Positions 47,146 through 57,265 of a DNA stretch of 64,000 nt are shown piece by piece. The first letter of the stretch is position 1. Every line of letters begins with the position of its first letter. Under the pieces are notes generated by a model, which was given only the letters and a program-made list of their open reading frames with translations, was not told the origin of the DNA and did not search any database. Source of the stretch: CAWHQZ01 sp963831645 (GTDB taxonomy: Bacteria; Pseudomonadota; Alphaproteobacteria; Rhizobiales; Aestuariivirgaceae); contig CAWHQZ010000024.1 of the NCBI GenBank assembly GCA_963831645.1, forward strand, positions 1-64,000, read 5' to 3'. The position numbers and the translations under genes were made by a program.

Positions 47146-48189
47146 TTGAAAGTCGCTATTTTCGATCAGTTCAATGCACCGCTGAACGTCCGAGACGCGC
47201 CGGACCCAGATTGCCCGGCGGACGGCGCGATCGTTGGGGTCGAGGCGTGTGGGGTCTGCCGGTCGGACTGGCTTGCCTGGACAGGAGCCGACCCAGATGT
47301 CAGGGCGCCCCATGTCCCCGGCCATGAGTTCGCGGGCGTGATCGAGGAGTTGGGCGCCGATTGCCGCCAGTTCAAGGTCGGAGATCGGGTGACCGCGCCG
47401 TTCATACTGGCTTGCGGTAACTGTCCCGACTGCCTTGGTGGCGACGCAACCGTCTGCTCTCATCAGCATGTCCTCGGCTTTTCGGCTTGGGGCACCTTTG
47501 CCGAGCGCGTCCCAATTCCGCGCGCGGACTTCAACCTTGTCCGCCTTCCGGAAGCGATCGGCTTCGTCGAGGCGGCGGGAATGGGATGCCGGGTCACGAC
47601 CGCTTTCCGAGGGGTCGTGGATCGCGCGCAGCTCCAGTCGGGCGAATGGCTGGCGATTCACGGGTGCGGCGGGGTCGGACTGTCGGCCCTCCTCATCGGC
47701 GCGTCGGTCGGCGCGTCGGTGCTGGCCATCGACGCTAAAGACGATGCCCTGGAGTTGGCCCGTTCGCTCGGCGCCACCCGGACGCTGAACGTCGCGGGCA
47801 TCCGGGACGTCGGCGAGGCCGTGCGGGACCTGACCGGCGGTGGCGCGCACGTGTCCATCGATGCGCTCGGCGTCACAGAGACCTTCCACAATTCCATCCG
47901 CGGCCTGCGCAAACTGGGGCGGCACGTGCAGATCGGGTTCCCTGTGGGGCGCCATGCCGAGCCGTCGCTCCCGCTCCTCGAGCTGGTCTATTCCCGACAA
48001 ATCTCCATCATGGGCACGCGCGGCATCGCCGCGAGCCGCTTTCCGGCACTGATCGAGATGATCACGAATGGACGACTGAGTCTCTCACGTCTGGTGACGA
48101 AGACGATCTCGCTCGAGGATGCAGGCGCCGCACTGGCCGGCATGGATCGCTACATGGGCACAGGGATCACCGTCATCAATCAATTCTAG
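47146..48189 (+). CDS. Zinc-dependent alcohol dehydrogenase (MDR family)
   Basis: 347 residues of the medium-chain dehydrogenase family. The catalytic zinc ligands are Cys in GVCRSDW and His-Glu in GHEF. The structural zinc Cys cluster is CGNCPDCLGGDATVC, and the nucleotide-binding Gly motif is GCGGVGLSALLIG. It oxidises an alcohol or reduces an aldehyde with NAD(P); substrate unknown. The frame opens with TTG at 47146, since no ATG precedes the conserved MKVAIFDQF-like opening. The DMT exporter begins 77 bases downstream. Confidence 0.85.
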   Translation: MKVAIFDQFNAPLNVRDAPDPDCPADGAIVGVEACGVCRSDWLAWTGADPDVRAPHVPGHEFAGVIEELGADCRQFKVGDRVTAPFILACGNCPDCLGGDATVCSHQHVLGFSAWGTFAERVPIPRADFNLVRLPEAIGFVEAAGMGCRVTTAFRGVVDRAQLQSGEWLAIHGCGGVGLSALLIGASVGASVLAIDAKDDALELARSLGATRTLNVAGIRDVGEAVRDLTGGGAHVSIDALGVTETFHNSIRGLRKLGRHVQIGFPVGRHAEPSLPLLELVYSRQISIMGTRGIAASRFPALIEMITNGRLSLSRLVTKTISLEDAGAALAGMDRYMGTGITVINQF

Positions 48190-48266
48190 GCCGTCTGTCC
48201 TTCGTTTCTCCAGTCGACACCTGGACATCCTCGGAAAGCCATGGGATGCATTATTAGAGAGCGAGC

Positions 48267-49181
48267 TTGGCAACAACCACGGCAAATAGACTATGGGCTT
48301 GGATAGCTCTGCTTATCATGGGATTGGCGTGGGGGCTTTCCTTTTCACTTGCGAAAATTGCCGCGACAGGTGGGGCTCATCCTCTTAGCATTTCGCTCTG
48401 GCAATGCTGGACCGCTAGTGTTCTGCTGATCGCCATCGCTTGCGGACAACGCCGGCCGATTTCGCTCACGGCCAAAGTGATTGGTTTCTACGTAGTCATC
48501 GCACTCTTGGGCTTGGTTATTCCCACTGCGCTTTTCTACTATGCTGCATCGCGGGTCTCGGCGGGCGTCTTGTCCATTTCTGTCGCTATCGTTCCAATTC
48601 TTACATTTGTAGGTTCCGCCGCCTACGGTTTGGAAAAAGTCGCTATCGGCCGCATGGCGGGTGTGGCTCTTGGACTGCTGGCCATTGTATTTCTGGTCGC
48701 TCCAACGGAGAGCTTGCCTGACCGATCTCAACTGCCGTGGGTCTTGCTGGCATTGATCTCCTCGGTCTGTTACGCCACTTTGAACATGGTTCTATCTCTC
48801 AAAACGCCTCCCGGCGCCACTCGTTTCATTGTGACCTGTGGCATGTTCGTAGCGGCATCCTTGATTATGGTGCCGGTCGTTTTCCTGACCGAGAGTTTTA
48901 CGCCCCTTAACTGGCCATGGGGACCCGTCGAGTGGGCGATGATTGGCCTCGGCGTCATTAGCGCTACCGCCTACACGCTTTATTTTCAGCTCATTGATCG
49001 TGCAGGCCCGGTGTTCACCAGCCAAGTGGCAAACCTGGTGACGCTCTGCGGAGTTATCTGGGGCATGATCATTTTTGGCGAACAACACTCAGCATGGATA
49101 TGGCTATCGCTTGCAACAATGACAGTCGCGCTGGCGCTGGTTGGTCCTCGGGCTAAAAGAACGATAACGGTGACTGACTGA
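48267..49181 (+). CDS. DMT superfamily transporter (EamA domains)
   Basis: 304 residues with ten membrane helices in two EamA repeats (first with LLIMGLAWGLSFSLAKIAAT; second with ALISSVCYATLNMVLSL). Members export amino acids or other metabolites. The frame starts with TTG 48267 after AGAGAGCG. Possibly co-transcribed with the upstream dehydrogenase, with which it shares an unusual start codon. Confidence 0.82.
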   Translation: MATTTANRLWAWIALLIMGLAWGLSFSLAKIAATGGAHPLSISLWQCWTASVLLIAIACGQRRPISLTAKVIGFYVVIALLGLVIPTALFYYAASRVSAGVLSISVAIVPILTFVGSAAYGLEKVAIGRMAGVALGLLAIVFLVAPTESLPDRSQLPWVLLALISSVCYATLNMVLSLKTPPGATRFIVTCGMFVAASLIMVPVVFLTESFTPLNWPWGPVEWAMIGLGVISATAYTLYFQLIDRAGPVFTSQVANLVTLCGVIWGMIIFGEQHSAWIWLSLATMTVALALVGPRAKRTITVTD

Positions 49182-49345
49182 ACTGGTTCAATTCATTCTC
49201 GCGACCTCAGGTAGAGTCGCTAGACGGTGGAAGCTGGTAGATTCATGAGTTTACGGCCTAGCGAGAATGAAGCACTGCCCTAGGAGGGCAGCCCACGGGG
49301 TGTTGCCCCAAGGGCGACCGCTTTTGACTTTGAGGCGATCAACCG

Positions 49346-51350
49346 TCACTCCGACAGGCCGGCCTTACGCAAGCCATCGCGCCAGTGATCGCGCAAAGCG
49401 TCGTCGGCATAGATAATCTTATCGGTAACAGAGCTGAGCGTCGCACCAGGTCTGAGCACGAGAAATCTGCTGAGTTCGCGACGCGCATTGTCGAGCTGAC
49501 CCGCCTGACCATAGGCCGCCGCAAGCATTCCCGTTATCCAGAAGGGTTGCAGCCCGCACGCTCCGGAAGGCAATGATCGCTTCGTCATAGCGCTTCAGAT
49601 GATAGAGGACGTAGCCGCGTATGTCCCAGATCCAGGTTGGAGGATAAGGATCCCGCTCCAGAATCGAATCCAGGCTGGCGAGCGCCTCGTCCAATCTGCC
49701 GACGTGCATGAGCCAATTCGCGCGGGCAGCCGCAGTAAATACGTCATTGGGGTTAAGGCTGATGGCTCTGTCGTAGTGGTGGCCGGAAAGCTCAAATTCG
49801 CACCGGCGCAGGGCGACGTAACCCATTGCGTGATGGCTCCAGGCGTCATTTTCGTCGAGCGCCAATGCTTTTTGCGCACAGGCGAATGCTACATCGAGGG
49901 TGTCCTGACGCTCGTCGAGCAAATATGCGACACCCAGCTGCATTCCTCTCCAGGCATGGGCATGCACGTAGCCGGAATCGAGCTCGATCGCACGCGCGAA
50001 GAAGGAGTCGGCCTCGACCACCTGGTAGCGATACGCGCACTCCCGCCCCTGCAGGAAGTAGTCATAGGCGACCCAGTCGTTGGTCGGCTTTCGCCGGGCA
50101 TGCTCGGCGCCGCTGGCGGCGATGCGGCCCTCCAGAGTCGAGGCCACGGCGCGCGTCACTTGATCCTGGACGATAAAGATATCTTCAACCTGGCGGTCAT
50201 ATCGCTCCGCCCAGATATGGGTTTGGGTAACGGCATCGCTCAGTTGCGCCGTCACGCGTATCTGGCTGCCCGCCTTGCGGACGCTTCCCTCGACGATGTA
50301 GCGGATGCCGAGTGCCCGTCTCACGGCCGCGATGTCCACGGACGGACCGCGAAACTGAAAGCAGGAATTGCGCGCGATGACGAGCAACGAGTGGTAGCGC
50401 GACAGCTCGGTGATGATGTCTTCGGTGATGCCGTCGCTGAAATACTGCTGTTCAGAATCGCCGCTGAGGTTGGTGAAGGGCAGCACAGCAATCGAGGGGC
50501 GGTCTGGCAATGCGGGCCATTTGCCTTGACCCAACTCCGGAGCGGGCGTCGGTGAAACCTGCGGCTTTGCCGGCCCATCGCGGCGGTTTGTCCGTATCGA
50601 CCGGGCGAGATCGTCTGTTTCAGGCTCCGGCCGCACCCCAAGCTGGTTTGACAGTTCGCGCCGGCACCGTTCGTATTGAGCCAGCGCGGCATCGTAGCGC
50701 CCCTGCGCCGCATAGAGCCGCATGAGGGTGCGGTGGACACGCTCCTGGAGCGGATCGAGAGAGAGAAGTTTGAGGCCATGGGCCAACGCCTCCTCCAATT
50801 CTCCAATGTGCTCCGCCCGTTCCATCAATCGCGTATAGATGGTGCAGGCGAGGAGGCGAAAGCGTTGGCGCTCGGCCGTTAGCCATTGTTCGAAACCTGC
50901 TTCTGGGATCGACAGGCCCTCCATCAGATCGCCGCCGACCAGTTCAGCGGCATCCCGTAGCGCGCCATCGTCTCTGGAACTGGCAGCGGTCTCTAGCACT
51001 TTGGCGTCGATCCAAGCCGATCCTGGCACCCAGCTGATGGTCTCTTTGTTCGCGACAATCGACCGCTGCGCAGAGCCTGTAAGTGCGCCTCGAAGCTCCG
51101 AGAGCGCCTGGCGTAAACTTGCTCGCGCCTGGCTTTCGCTGCGCTCGCCCCACAAAAGGCCAGTCAGGACCCCGCGAGAAACCTCGGTGCCCTGGCGCAG
51201 CGCCAAATAACCGATCAGCGCACGCGCCTTCTTCGAGGCGATGGCCAACTGTTCACCATTATTCACGATCGTTACAGGCCCCAAGAGGCAGATTCGCAAA
51301 CCCTCGGTGGATTTCAATTGTTGATTTTGCGGAGTTTTGACGTTGGCCAC
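49346..51350 (-). pseudogene. SARP/BTAD regulator fused to TolB-like and TPR domains, one frameshift
   Basis: About 668 residues when joined near 49558. An OmpR-type DNA-binding domain comes first (LRICLLGPVTIVNNGEQLAI, ARALIGYLALRQG, ASLRQALSELRGAL), then BTAD (RVHRTLMRLYAAQGRYDAAL, LSNQLGVRPEPET). The TolB-like domain (LPDRPSIAVLPFTNLSGDSE, FSDGITEDIITELSRYHSLL) and TPR repeats are shared with the nearby cyclases. The shift moves only the last 60 residues (FWITGMLAAAYGQAGQLDNA), so the protein may keep function. The start is uncertain; GTG 51350 is suggested because a well-spaced divergent gene begins at 51408. The frame itself is open to 51464. Confidence 0.75.
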
Positions 51351-51407
51351 GACGTTCGGCTCACGATCGCTGTCTATTCTCGCGGATAACTCAAAGGAGA
51401 CAAGGCC

Positions 51408-51605
51408 ATGTATGATGTCAACCCGCTCGGCCCGATGATGCATCTGAAGGAGCTGGATCGGCAAGCGGTCCCAACGCTTCGTCAGGTCCGATCCGCGCGA
51501 CAGGACGCTTCCAGCGTCGCCGCCCTCGGCTTCACGATTCTCTCGTTCCTACGAGGTCTTCGTGCCGTTAGCAGCCGCCTGCAATCGATTGCGATAAGTC
51601 GCTAG
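51408..51605 (+). CDS. Small hypothetical protein
   Basis: 65 residues, unrecognised. Supported by AAGGAGA eight bases before the ATG and by its divergent position relative to the SARP/BTAD regulator gene. The sequence is amphipathic with a hydrophobic stretch near residues 37-50 (VAALGFTILSFLRGL). If real it could be a target of the regulator. Confidence 0.4.
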   Translation: MYDVNPLGPMMHLKELDRQAVPTLRQVRSARQDASSVAALGFTILSFLRGLRAVSSRLQSIAISR

Positions 51606-51746
51606 CGGAAAACAAGACCCAAAGTGGTGCCTTGGTAGGGCAACACATACAAGCAGCGGATCACAAATGAAATTGCATTTCGAAAGTTCGCCGTGCGGGC
51701 GCTCGTTCGCGATTGGCCTGCGAAAAGACCAGCGCGCCAGCGCGGC

Positions 51747-52537
51747 TTAGCTCACATCGCGCCAGAACCCCAGGACGGCACCAACGAGCAGGTCGGGACC
51801 AGTATCCATGGCAATGTGCTGCTGGCCGGGCATTATCACCGTGCGCGAGTTCGGGAGGGTCTTCTCGAGCTCGGCGATGACCCGTCCGAAGAAGGGCGGG
51901 CTCTCGCCGCCGAGGAGAAGCAGGACGGGTATCGATAGCTTACCGACTCGGTCGGCGGCCAGGCGGTAAGCCTCTTCTGCCCGAAGCTCCCGTGGCAGCG
52001 TGTGTGCCGCGGCAACGCGGCCGGGCCAGGCTGGCGAGGACTTCATGGCTTCAAGCTGATGCGACGGTATCCCGAGGATCTCGCCCATGAACGCTGTGAC
52101 GACGCCTTCGCGGTCGCCGACGGCAAGAAGGGCCTCCAGACGATCGAGCTGCTCAGGAGTAACCCCGCTCTCGCCCTCGCCGTAGATCGCCGGCTCGTAG
52201 AGGACGAGACCGGCGAGTTTGTCCGTCTGCATTGTCGCCTCCAGCGCATAGACGGCTCCATTGGAGTGGCCAAACAGGAGCATCGGGGCATCGAGGGCGT
52301 TGACGAGCGCGGCAACGTCTTAGAACTCACGCTGGATGGAATACTCTGGGCTGTCGCCACTGTCGCCCCGGCCACGACGGTCCATAGTGGTGACCGTGAA
52401 ATGCTCCTCGAAGCGGGGGCGGATCGATGCCCAGCGCGCGCGGTTCGCTGCCATTCCATGAACGAGCACGAGATGTGGCCCATTGCCGCCTTGCTCATAG
52501 GCGACATCGTGCCATCCGCGCTAACGACAGTCTTCAT
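51747..52537 (-). pseudogene. Alpha/beta hydrolase, frameshift and premature stop
   Basis: About 260 residues when repaired. MKTVVSADGT is in one frame; the rest is in another: YEQGGNGPHLVLVHGMAANR, MDRRGRGDSGDS, the nucleophile Ser in FGHSNGAVYAL and the catalytic His in MPGQQHIAMD. Besides the frameshift near 52508 there is an in-frame TAA (QREF-stop-DVAAL) near 52320. Two independent lesions favour true decay. Family: esterase or C-C hydrolase, substrate unknown. Confidence 0.7.
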
Positions 52538-52780
52538 GCCAACTCCGCCCCGAAGCGATTTCGGCTGTCGGATCGTTGGCACCTTACCGGGCGCCTAACA
52601 GATGTCATGCGAAATACTCGTCCTCAAACTCTCATCCCGATGAAGGAAGCTTTGCTGCCGTAGCAGCATACGTGGAGGGTGCTCGAACAAAGGCCACGAG
52701 GCGGCCCAAAGGTGATTCCAGCTGGCGCGACGAACATTTCCTCCCGAATCAGTTCTGTGAAATGCCTGATGATGTCTTCT

Positions 52781-53573
52781 TCACAGTGGAATACTCGGCA
52801 TACCCACCTTTGCAGTGGCTCCTCCATCCGCGACATGAATCGAACCCGTCACGAAGCTCGCCAAATCTGAGGCGATGTAGATGATTGCGTTGGCGAGCTC
52901 TTCAGTGCTGGCAATGCGTTTCATCGGTATGCTCTCACGCAACTTATCGTAGCCGGCCTCGACACTGCCGCCTCCGAAAAAGCGGCCAACCTCCTGAAGC
53001 ATGTCTGTGTCGATGGCGCCGGGACATATGCAGTTCACACGAATATCTGGAGCAAGCTCAATCGCGAGGTCTCGCGTCATGTTCACGACGCCGCCTTTTG
53101 TCGTGCAGTAGATCGAAGTCATGCGTGCCGCTCCCTCTGATCCCATAGACCGACGCGATGTTCACAACGTTGCCTTTGGATTGGCGCAGCGCGGGAACGG
53201 CGAACTTGGTGCAAAAATAGACCGCCCGGAGGTTCACATTGACGGTCTCATTCCATTCGGCTTCGGTCACTTCCTCGATGGGTTTGCCCGGTCCGCCAAC
53301 TCCAGCATTGTTTACCAGCACATCCAGTCCACCAAGGCCTGCGATTGCCGCTGTGACAGTAGACTTGCAATCATCAACATTCGCGAGATTCCCGGGGGTT
53401 GGGACAATTTCCCCCTGTCCTCGCAATTCAGAAACGGCTCGATTTACGGACGAAACGCTACTTCCGTTCAAAGCTACACGCGCCCCTGCCTTGAGGAACG
53501 CCCGCGCGGTTGCAAGACCAATGCCCCGCGTTCCGCCAGTGACCAATACCCGCTTGCCCGACAAATTCATCAT
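52781..53573 (-). pseudogene. Short-chain dehydrogenase, one frameshift
   Basis: About 263 residues when joined near 53125. VLVTGGTRGIGLATARAF, NNAGVGGPGKP and NIASVYG are in the first frame, with the catalytic Tyr/Lys in SIYCTTKGG, CPGAIDTDML and the end ITGSI-like VTGSIHVADGG in the second. It is an NAD(P)-dependent oxidoreductase; closest general type FabG-like, substrate unknown. The ATG at 53573 has AGGAGGAGGG directly upstream. One G in AGAGGGAG at the join appears extra. Confidence 0.75.
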
Positions 53574-53739
53574 GATGCCCTCCTCCTGACTGCTCATGAG
53601 ACCGCCTCTACGCGCGATCGACCCTTCCCGCAAATTGCTCCCGGTGGTGGGCAAACTTCCGCCCCGGAGGTGTGAGCGTCCCATCGAGCAGTTGCTATAC
53701 AAGTGTCTACTAGAAAACAGCAGCTTGGAGGTAAATCCG

Positions 53740-54192
53740 ATGACTTCAATGAGACCCGGAATGCCGTTCGCGCATTCCAAGATTGCCCAATATCTCACCA
53801 AGCAGATCAATGCCCTGCAGGCTGAAAAGTCTCAGCGCCAGATCGCCGCCGAGATGGGCTATGAGAAGCCGAACATCATTTCGATGTTCAAGCGTGGCGA
53901 AGCCAAAGTCCCGCTCGACAAGATCCCGGCACTCGCCAAGGCGATCAATGTCGATGTGGCTTTCCTGTTTCGCTTAGGCCTAGAGCAGTATTGGCCTGAT
54001 CTGCACGAGGCGATGGCCGGCGTCGGCATCACCCCGCTGACCAGGAACGAGACCCGGATCATCAACGTGATCCGCAAGTTGTCCGGCAACACCGACCCTG
54101 CCCTCGACAAGAAAGACGAGGAGCCGCTAGCCAAAATATTCCAGCCAGCCAAATGTGCGGATCCGCCTGAGGCAAGTGGGCCTCGTCCATGA
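53740..54192 (+). CDS. XRE-type helix-turn-helix regulator
   Basis: 150 residues. The HTH is at about 20-75 (QRQIAAEMGYEKPNIISMFK, KVPLDKIPALAKAINVDVA). The C-terminal part is helical with no known ligand domain. The ATG at 53740 has TGGAGGT upstream; the frame is open to 53596 but without support. It lies divergent from the SDR gene and may control it. Confidence 0.75.
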   Translation: MTSMRPGMPFAHSKIAQYLTKQINALQAEKSQRQIAAEMGYEKPNIISMFKRGEAKVPLDKIPALAKAINVDVAFLFRLGLEQYWPDLHEAMAGVGITPLTRNETRIINVIRKLSGNTDPALDKKDEEPLAKIFQPAKCADPPEASGPRP

Positions 54193-54457
54193 GCCCATGC
54201 TCGAAACCGGGTAGTTTCAGCGCAATCGACATGGGGTCTGTGCGGCCATGAAAGACGCGATGAATGACATGCACGAGCATATGGCAGTGGAACTTGAGTC
54301 GTTCCAACTCAAGAGAAAGCGTATTGTCTTGGGGCCGTCATCGCGAGGCGACCCCCGGTCCGCGCGAAGCACGGTCGGAGGACAAAGCAGAGTTGCCACG
54401 GCAAGACGGCTCGTGACCCGAAGCAGTCATACAGCGCCGTCATTCGATCACGTCTCG

Positions 54458-54590
54458 GCGTGGGTGAGCATCGTCAGCGGCACGTCGAGGCCGAGCGCCC
54501 TTCACGTCTTGAGGTAGAACACCGGAAGGTCGGCCGGCTTCTCGCCCTTGAGGATGTATCAACGTAGCCGGCCGCCGCGCGCCCTCTTTC
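54458..54590 (-). pseudogene. ABC-transporter substrate-binding protein C-terminal remnant
   Basis: On the minus strand ILKGEKPADLPVFYLKT, then (after a stop) RALGLDVPLTMLTHAE, match the conserved end of the TrpX/ABC substrate-binding family (KGEKPADLPV...LKTAKALGLTVP). Two stops and a deletion show it is dead. The rest of 54193-54705 holds nothing else recognisable except the promoter region of the hydrolase at 54706. Confidence 0.5.
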
Positions 54591-54705
54591 CTTCACGCTG
54601 TAACTTTACTCGAGAAGATTATTAGCGTTCTCTATTCAGTGAGGCGCGTCCGTTGCAGAGCTTGCCAGAGCGCTGCCGAATTTCAGAAATCAGGGAGGTT
54701 CAATC

Positions 54706-55416
54706 ATGGCAGCACTTGACCGCCGCACTTTTGTGGCTGCGACTGCAGCTAGTGTCGTAGCTCCCACTGCCATTGGCGCGAAAGAAGTCATGGAGGCCGG
54801 AATGGACTGGATGACCATGTCACTTGAGGCCCGCAACCTGGCTTACAACAATGTAGCGCATGTGGGAGCCGATTTCGCTCGGACGAAAACCGAAAGCTGG
54901 ACCGCAGCTTCGAAAATTCTCCGCGAACAGCGCCCGGTGCATCTCAATCTGGCGTATGCTCCAGGAGAGCGGACGAAGTGGGACCTATATCCTGCTACCG
55001 ACCCTAAAGTGCCGTGCTTCGTTCACATTCACGGCGGTTACTGGCAGCGCGGCAGCAAGGAGATATTTGCCTGCCTCGCCGAGGGTGCTTTGGCGCGCGG
55101 CTGGTCGGCAGCGCTGCCGGGCTATACGCTTGCCCCTGAGGCGAGCCTGACGCAGATCACGAACGAGTTGCGAACAGCGTTCGACTGGCTCGAGGCGAAG
55201 GGCGTCGAGCACGGTATTGCGGGGCCCGTCATAGTCACCGGTTGGTCGGCCGGCGGGCATCTAACTGCATTCATATTGGATCATCGAAAGGTGGCGGCTG
55301 GGTTGGCGATTTCGGGAGTTTTTGACCTAATCGCTGCCGAAACGCTTCGAACCTGCATGTCAGACCATCTGCTTGAATTGCGCTGCGTCGCGACGTTCGC
55401 CCCGGTCAGACGATAA
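54706..55416 (+). CDS. Alpha/beta hydrolase, arylformamidase-like, C-terminally truncated
   Basis: 236 residues. The leader LDRRTFVAATAASVVAPTA is Tat-like. The hydrolase body has the oxyanion motif HIHGGYWQRGS and the nucleophile Ser in VTGWSAGGHLTAF, as in kynurenine formamidase-type enzymes. Family members continue another 60-80 residues to a catalytic Asp and His. Here the frame loses similarity after SGVFDL and ends in Arg, overlapping a dead gene on the other strand. The catalytic His is therefore missing and activity is doubtful. Confidence 0.6.
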   Translation: MAALDRRTFVAATAASVVAPTAIGAKEVMEAGMDWMTMSLEARNLAYNNVAHVGADFARTKTESWTAASKILREQRPVHLNLAYAPGERTKWDLYPATDPKVPCFVHIHGGYWQRGSKEIFACLAEGALARGWSAALPGYTLAPEASLTQITNELRTAFDWLEAKGVEHGIAGPVIVTGWSAGGHLTAFILDHRKVAAGLAISGVFDLIAAETLRTCMSDHLLELRCVATFAPVRR

Positions 55417-56035
55417 GGTAAGTTGACCGGAAGTCGAGACCGACCCTCTCTCCAATGCGCCGGCCAAGCGTCAGATAAGCCGCTTTCGCATCGATTATGG
55501 CGTATGGCACGCGCGGTGCCGACGATGACTGCAGCAAATGATCGGGCTTACCATGCATTTGAGCACCGGCTCGGCGCGAGCGGCGCATGGGCTCCCCGGC
55601 GACCATGATCGAAAGGTCGCCGGTTCAGGCACGCGGCACGCCGCTGGAGACCGGCGAATGGATCAGAGTTAAACGCCCGCGTCAGCAATCTTACGAGCAC
55701 GCTCATTGGTATTCGCAGGATTGCCGGATGCATAGCGATGTGAGCGCATCTTGTCGCATGACATTGCGGACATCGCTCCCGACAGCGATTGTTCATGGCA
55801 GCGCTGCTCGTCAGCATCAGGATCACGATGTCGCATTGGCGGGCAGTTCGGCATTCGAAGTGCCGTCGTTGCGCGATGTTCATTGCAGAGGGCCGGCACG
55901 CGCTCCTGCGACACATCGTTCACGACCACCTTGTGCCCGCCGGCGATGACGTTCGCTGCCATTCGGCCAGCCCATGTTGCCGATGCCGATGAAGCCGATC
56001 GATTGGCCGGTGTTCAATCCCCGGCCTCACAGGAA
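55406..56035 (-). pseudogene. 3-hydroxyisobutyrate dehydrogenase-like remnant
   Basis: Minus-strand pieces in several frames match the 6-phosphogluconate/3-hydroxyisobutyrate dehydrogenase family: SIGFIGIGNMGWP, MAANVIAGGHKVVVNDVSQE, CDIVILML, SGNPANTNERARKIADAGV and LSIMVAGEP. At least four indels and a stop after ADAGV separate them, and the C-terminal domain is unrecognisable. It lies just downstream of the carboxymuconolactone decarboxylase gene on the same strand, once perhaps an operon. Confidence 0.65.
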
Positions 56036-56424
56036 CTGACATGCACGGCTCCTTGTACTGCGTTGGGCGATCGGAAGCCTCGAGGCCTGCGATACCGCAG
56101 GTCGTCACCTGGCAGCACCTCCTTGATTTCCTCGACGGTGCAGCCGTTGTTGAGCGCGCCGCGCACATGCAACTTGATCTCAGCGGGCCGATTGAGCGCG
56201 GTCAGCATCGCGAGGTTGATGAGGCTGCGAGTCTTGCGATCGAGCCCTGGACGGCCCCATCCGTAGCCCCAGCACCATTCGGTGGTGATGCGCTGGAAGG
56301 CCATAGTGAAATCATTCGCTGAGGCAAGCGACGCATCGACGTAGTCCTTGCCCAATACTTCGCGGCGGATCTCAAGGCCCAAGTTGAAAAGTTCGTCGGT
56401 TTCTGCCGTGATATCCTTACTCAT
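56014..56424 (-). pseudogene. Carboxymuconolactone decarboxylase family protein, C-terminal frameshift
   Basis: 136 residues as read. GLEIRREVLGKDYVDASLAS, the RPGLDRKTRSLINLAML core and LHVRGALNNGCTVEEIKEVL are typical of the CMD/AhpD-like family. The conserved end (QVTTYCGIPAG-like, visible in the next frame as QVTTCGIAGLEA) is displaced by a shift near 56115. Start at ATG 56424 after GGGGAAGG. Unlike AhpD there is no CxxC pair. Probable decarboxylase or isomerase of a ring-cleavage product. Confidence 0.7.
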
Positions 56425-56464
56425 CTGCACCTTCCCCGTTGTCTGGACGAAGTCGGAGAAGCTT

Positions 56465-57265
56465 ATGTCCGAACTCCCCGGCTATAAAGTCTTCGCGCTG
56501 CGCTATGCCACCATGGCCTCCCGCGTGCGCCGTGACAATTTCATCTTCGCCGACGCCCACGAGACACGTATGCCGATCGACTATTTCGTCTGGGCGATCC
56601 AGGACGCCGAGCGAACCATTCTTGTCGATACCGGCTTCGACAAGGCTCAGGGCGAGCGCCGCGGACGCACTTTCCTGCATGACCCGGCCGATCTGCTCAA
56701 GCTGATCGGCATCGAGACTGGCAACGTGCGCGACGTGATCGTAACTCACATGCACTACGATCACATCGGCAATATCGACCTCTTTCCGGCCGCCACATTC
56801 CATCTCCAAGACAGAGAGATGGCCTATGCCACCGGCCGCTACATGTGCCATCAAGTGCTTTCGCAGGTCTTCGACGTAGAGGATGTCGTTGGCATGGTCC
56901 GGTGCGTCCATGCCGGACGCGTGCGATTTCATGACGGAGAGGCGCGGATCGCGCCCGGCCTCACGGTCCACCGTGTCGGCGGCCATTCCGGCGGCCTGCA
57001 GGTCGTCCGCGTGCACACCGAGCGCGGCTGGCTCGTGCTCGCCTCGGATGCATCGCATTTTACCGAGAATCGCACCAGGCGGAGCCCCTTCCCGGTCGTC
57101 CTGCACGTCGGCGAGATGCTCGAAGGCTACCGCCTGTGCGAAGAATTGGCTGACGGCGAGGATCTCATCATCCCCGGCCATGATCCCCAGGTGCTCGAGC
57201 GCTGGCCGCGATGGTCAGAGAGCGAGCCGAATATCGTGCGCGTCGACCTCGCTCCGCGAAGTTAG
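56465..57265 (+). CDS. MBL-fold hydrolase, lactonase-like
   Basis: 266 residues. The zinc motif is THMHYDHIGN (about 98-107), with further ligands His in GGHSGGLQ, Asp in LASDASH and His in IPGHDP. The layout is that of N-acyl-homoserine lactonase/glyoxalase II-type proteins; no substrate can be inferred. Start at ATG 56465 with GGAG upstream. Divergent from the decarboxylase-family gene. Confidence 0.82.
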   Translation: MSELPGYKVFALRYATMASRVRRDNFIFADAHETRMPIDYFVWAIQDAERTILVDTGFDKAQGERRGRTFLHDPADLLKLIGIETGNVRDVIVTHMHYDHIGNIDLFPAATFHLQDREMAYATGRYMCHQVLSQVFDVEDVVGMVRCVHAGRVRFHDGEARIAPGLTVHRVGGHSGGLQVVRVHTERGWLVLASDASHFTENRTRRSPFPVVLHVGEMLEGYRLCEELADGEDLIIPGHDPQVLERWPRWSESEPNIVRVDLAPRS

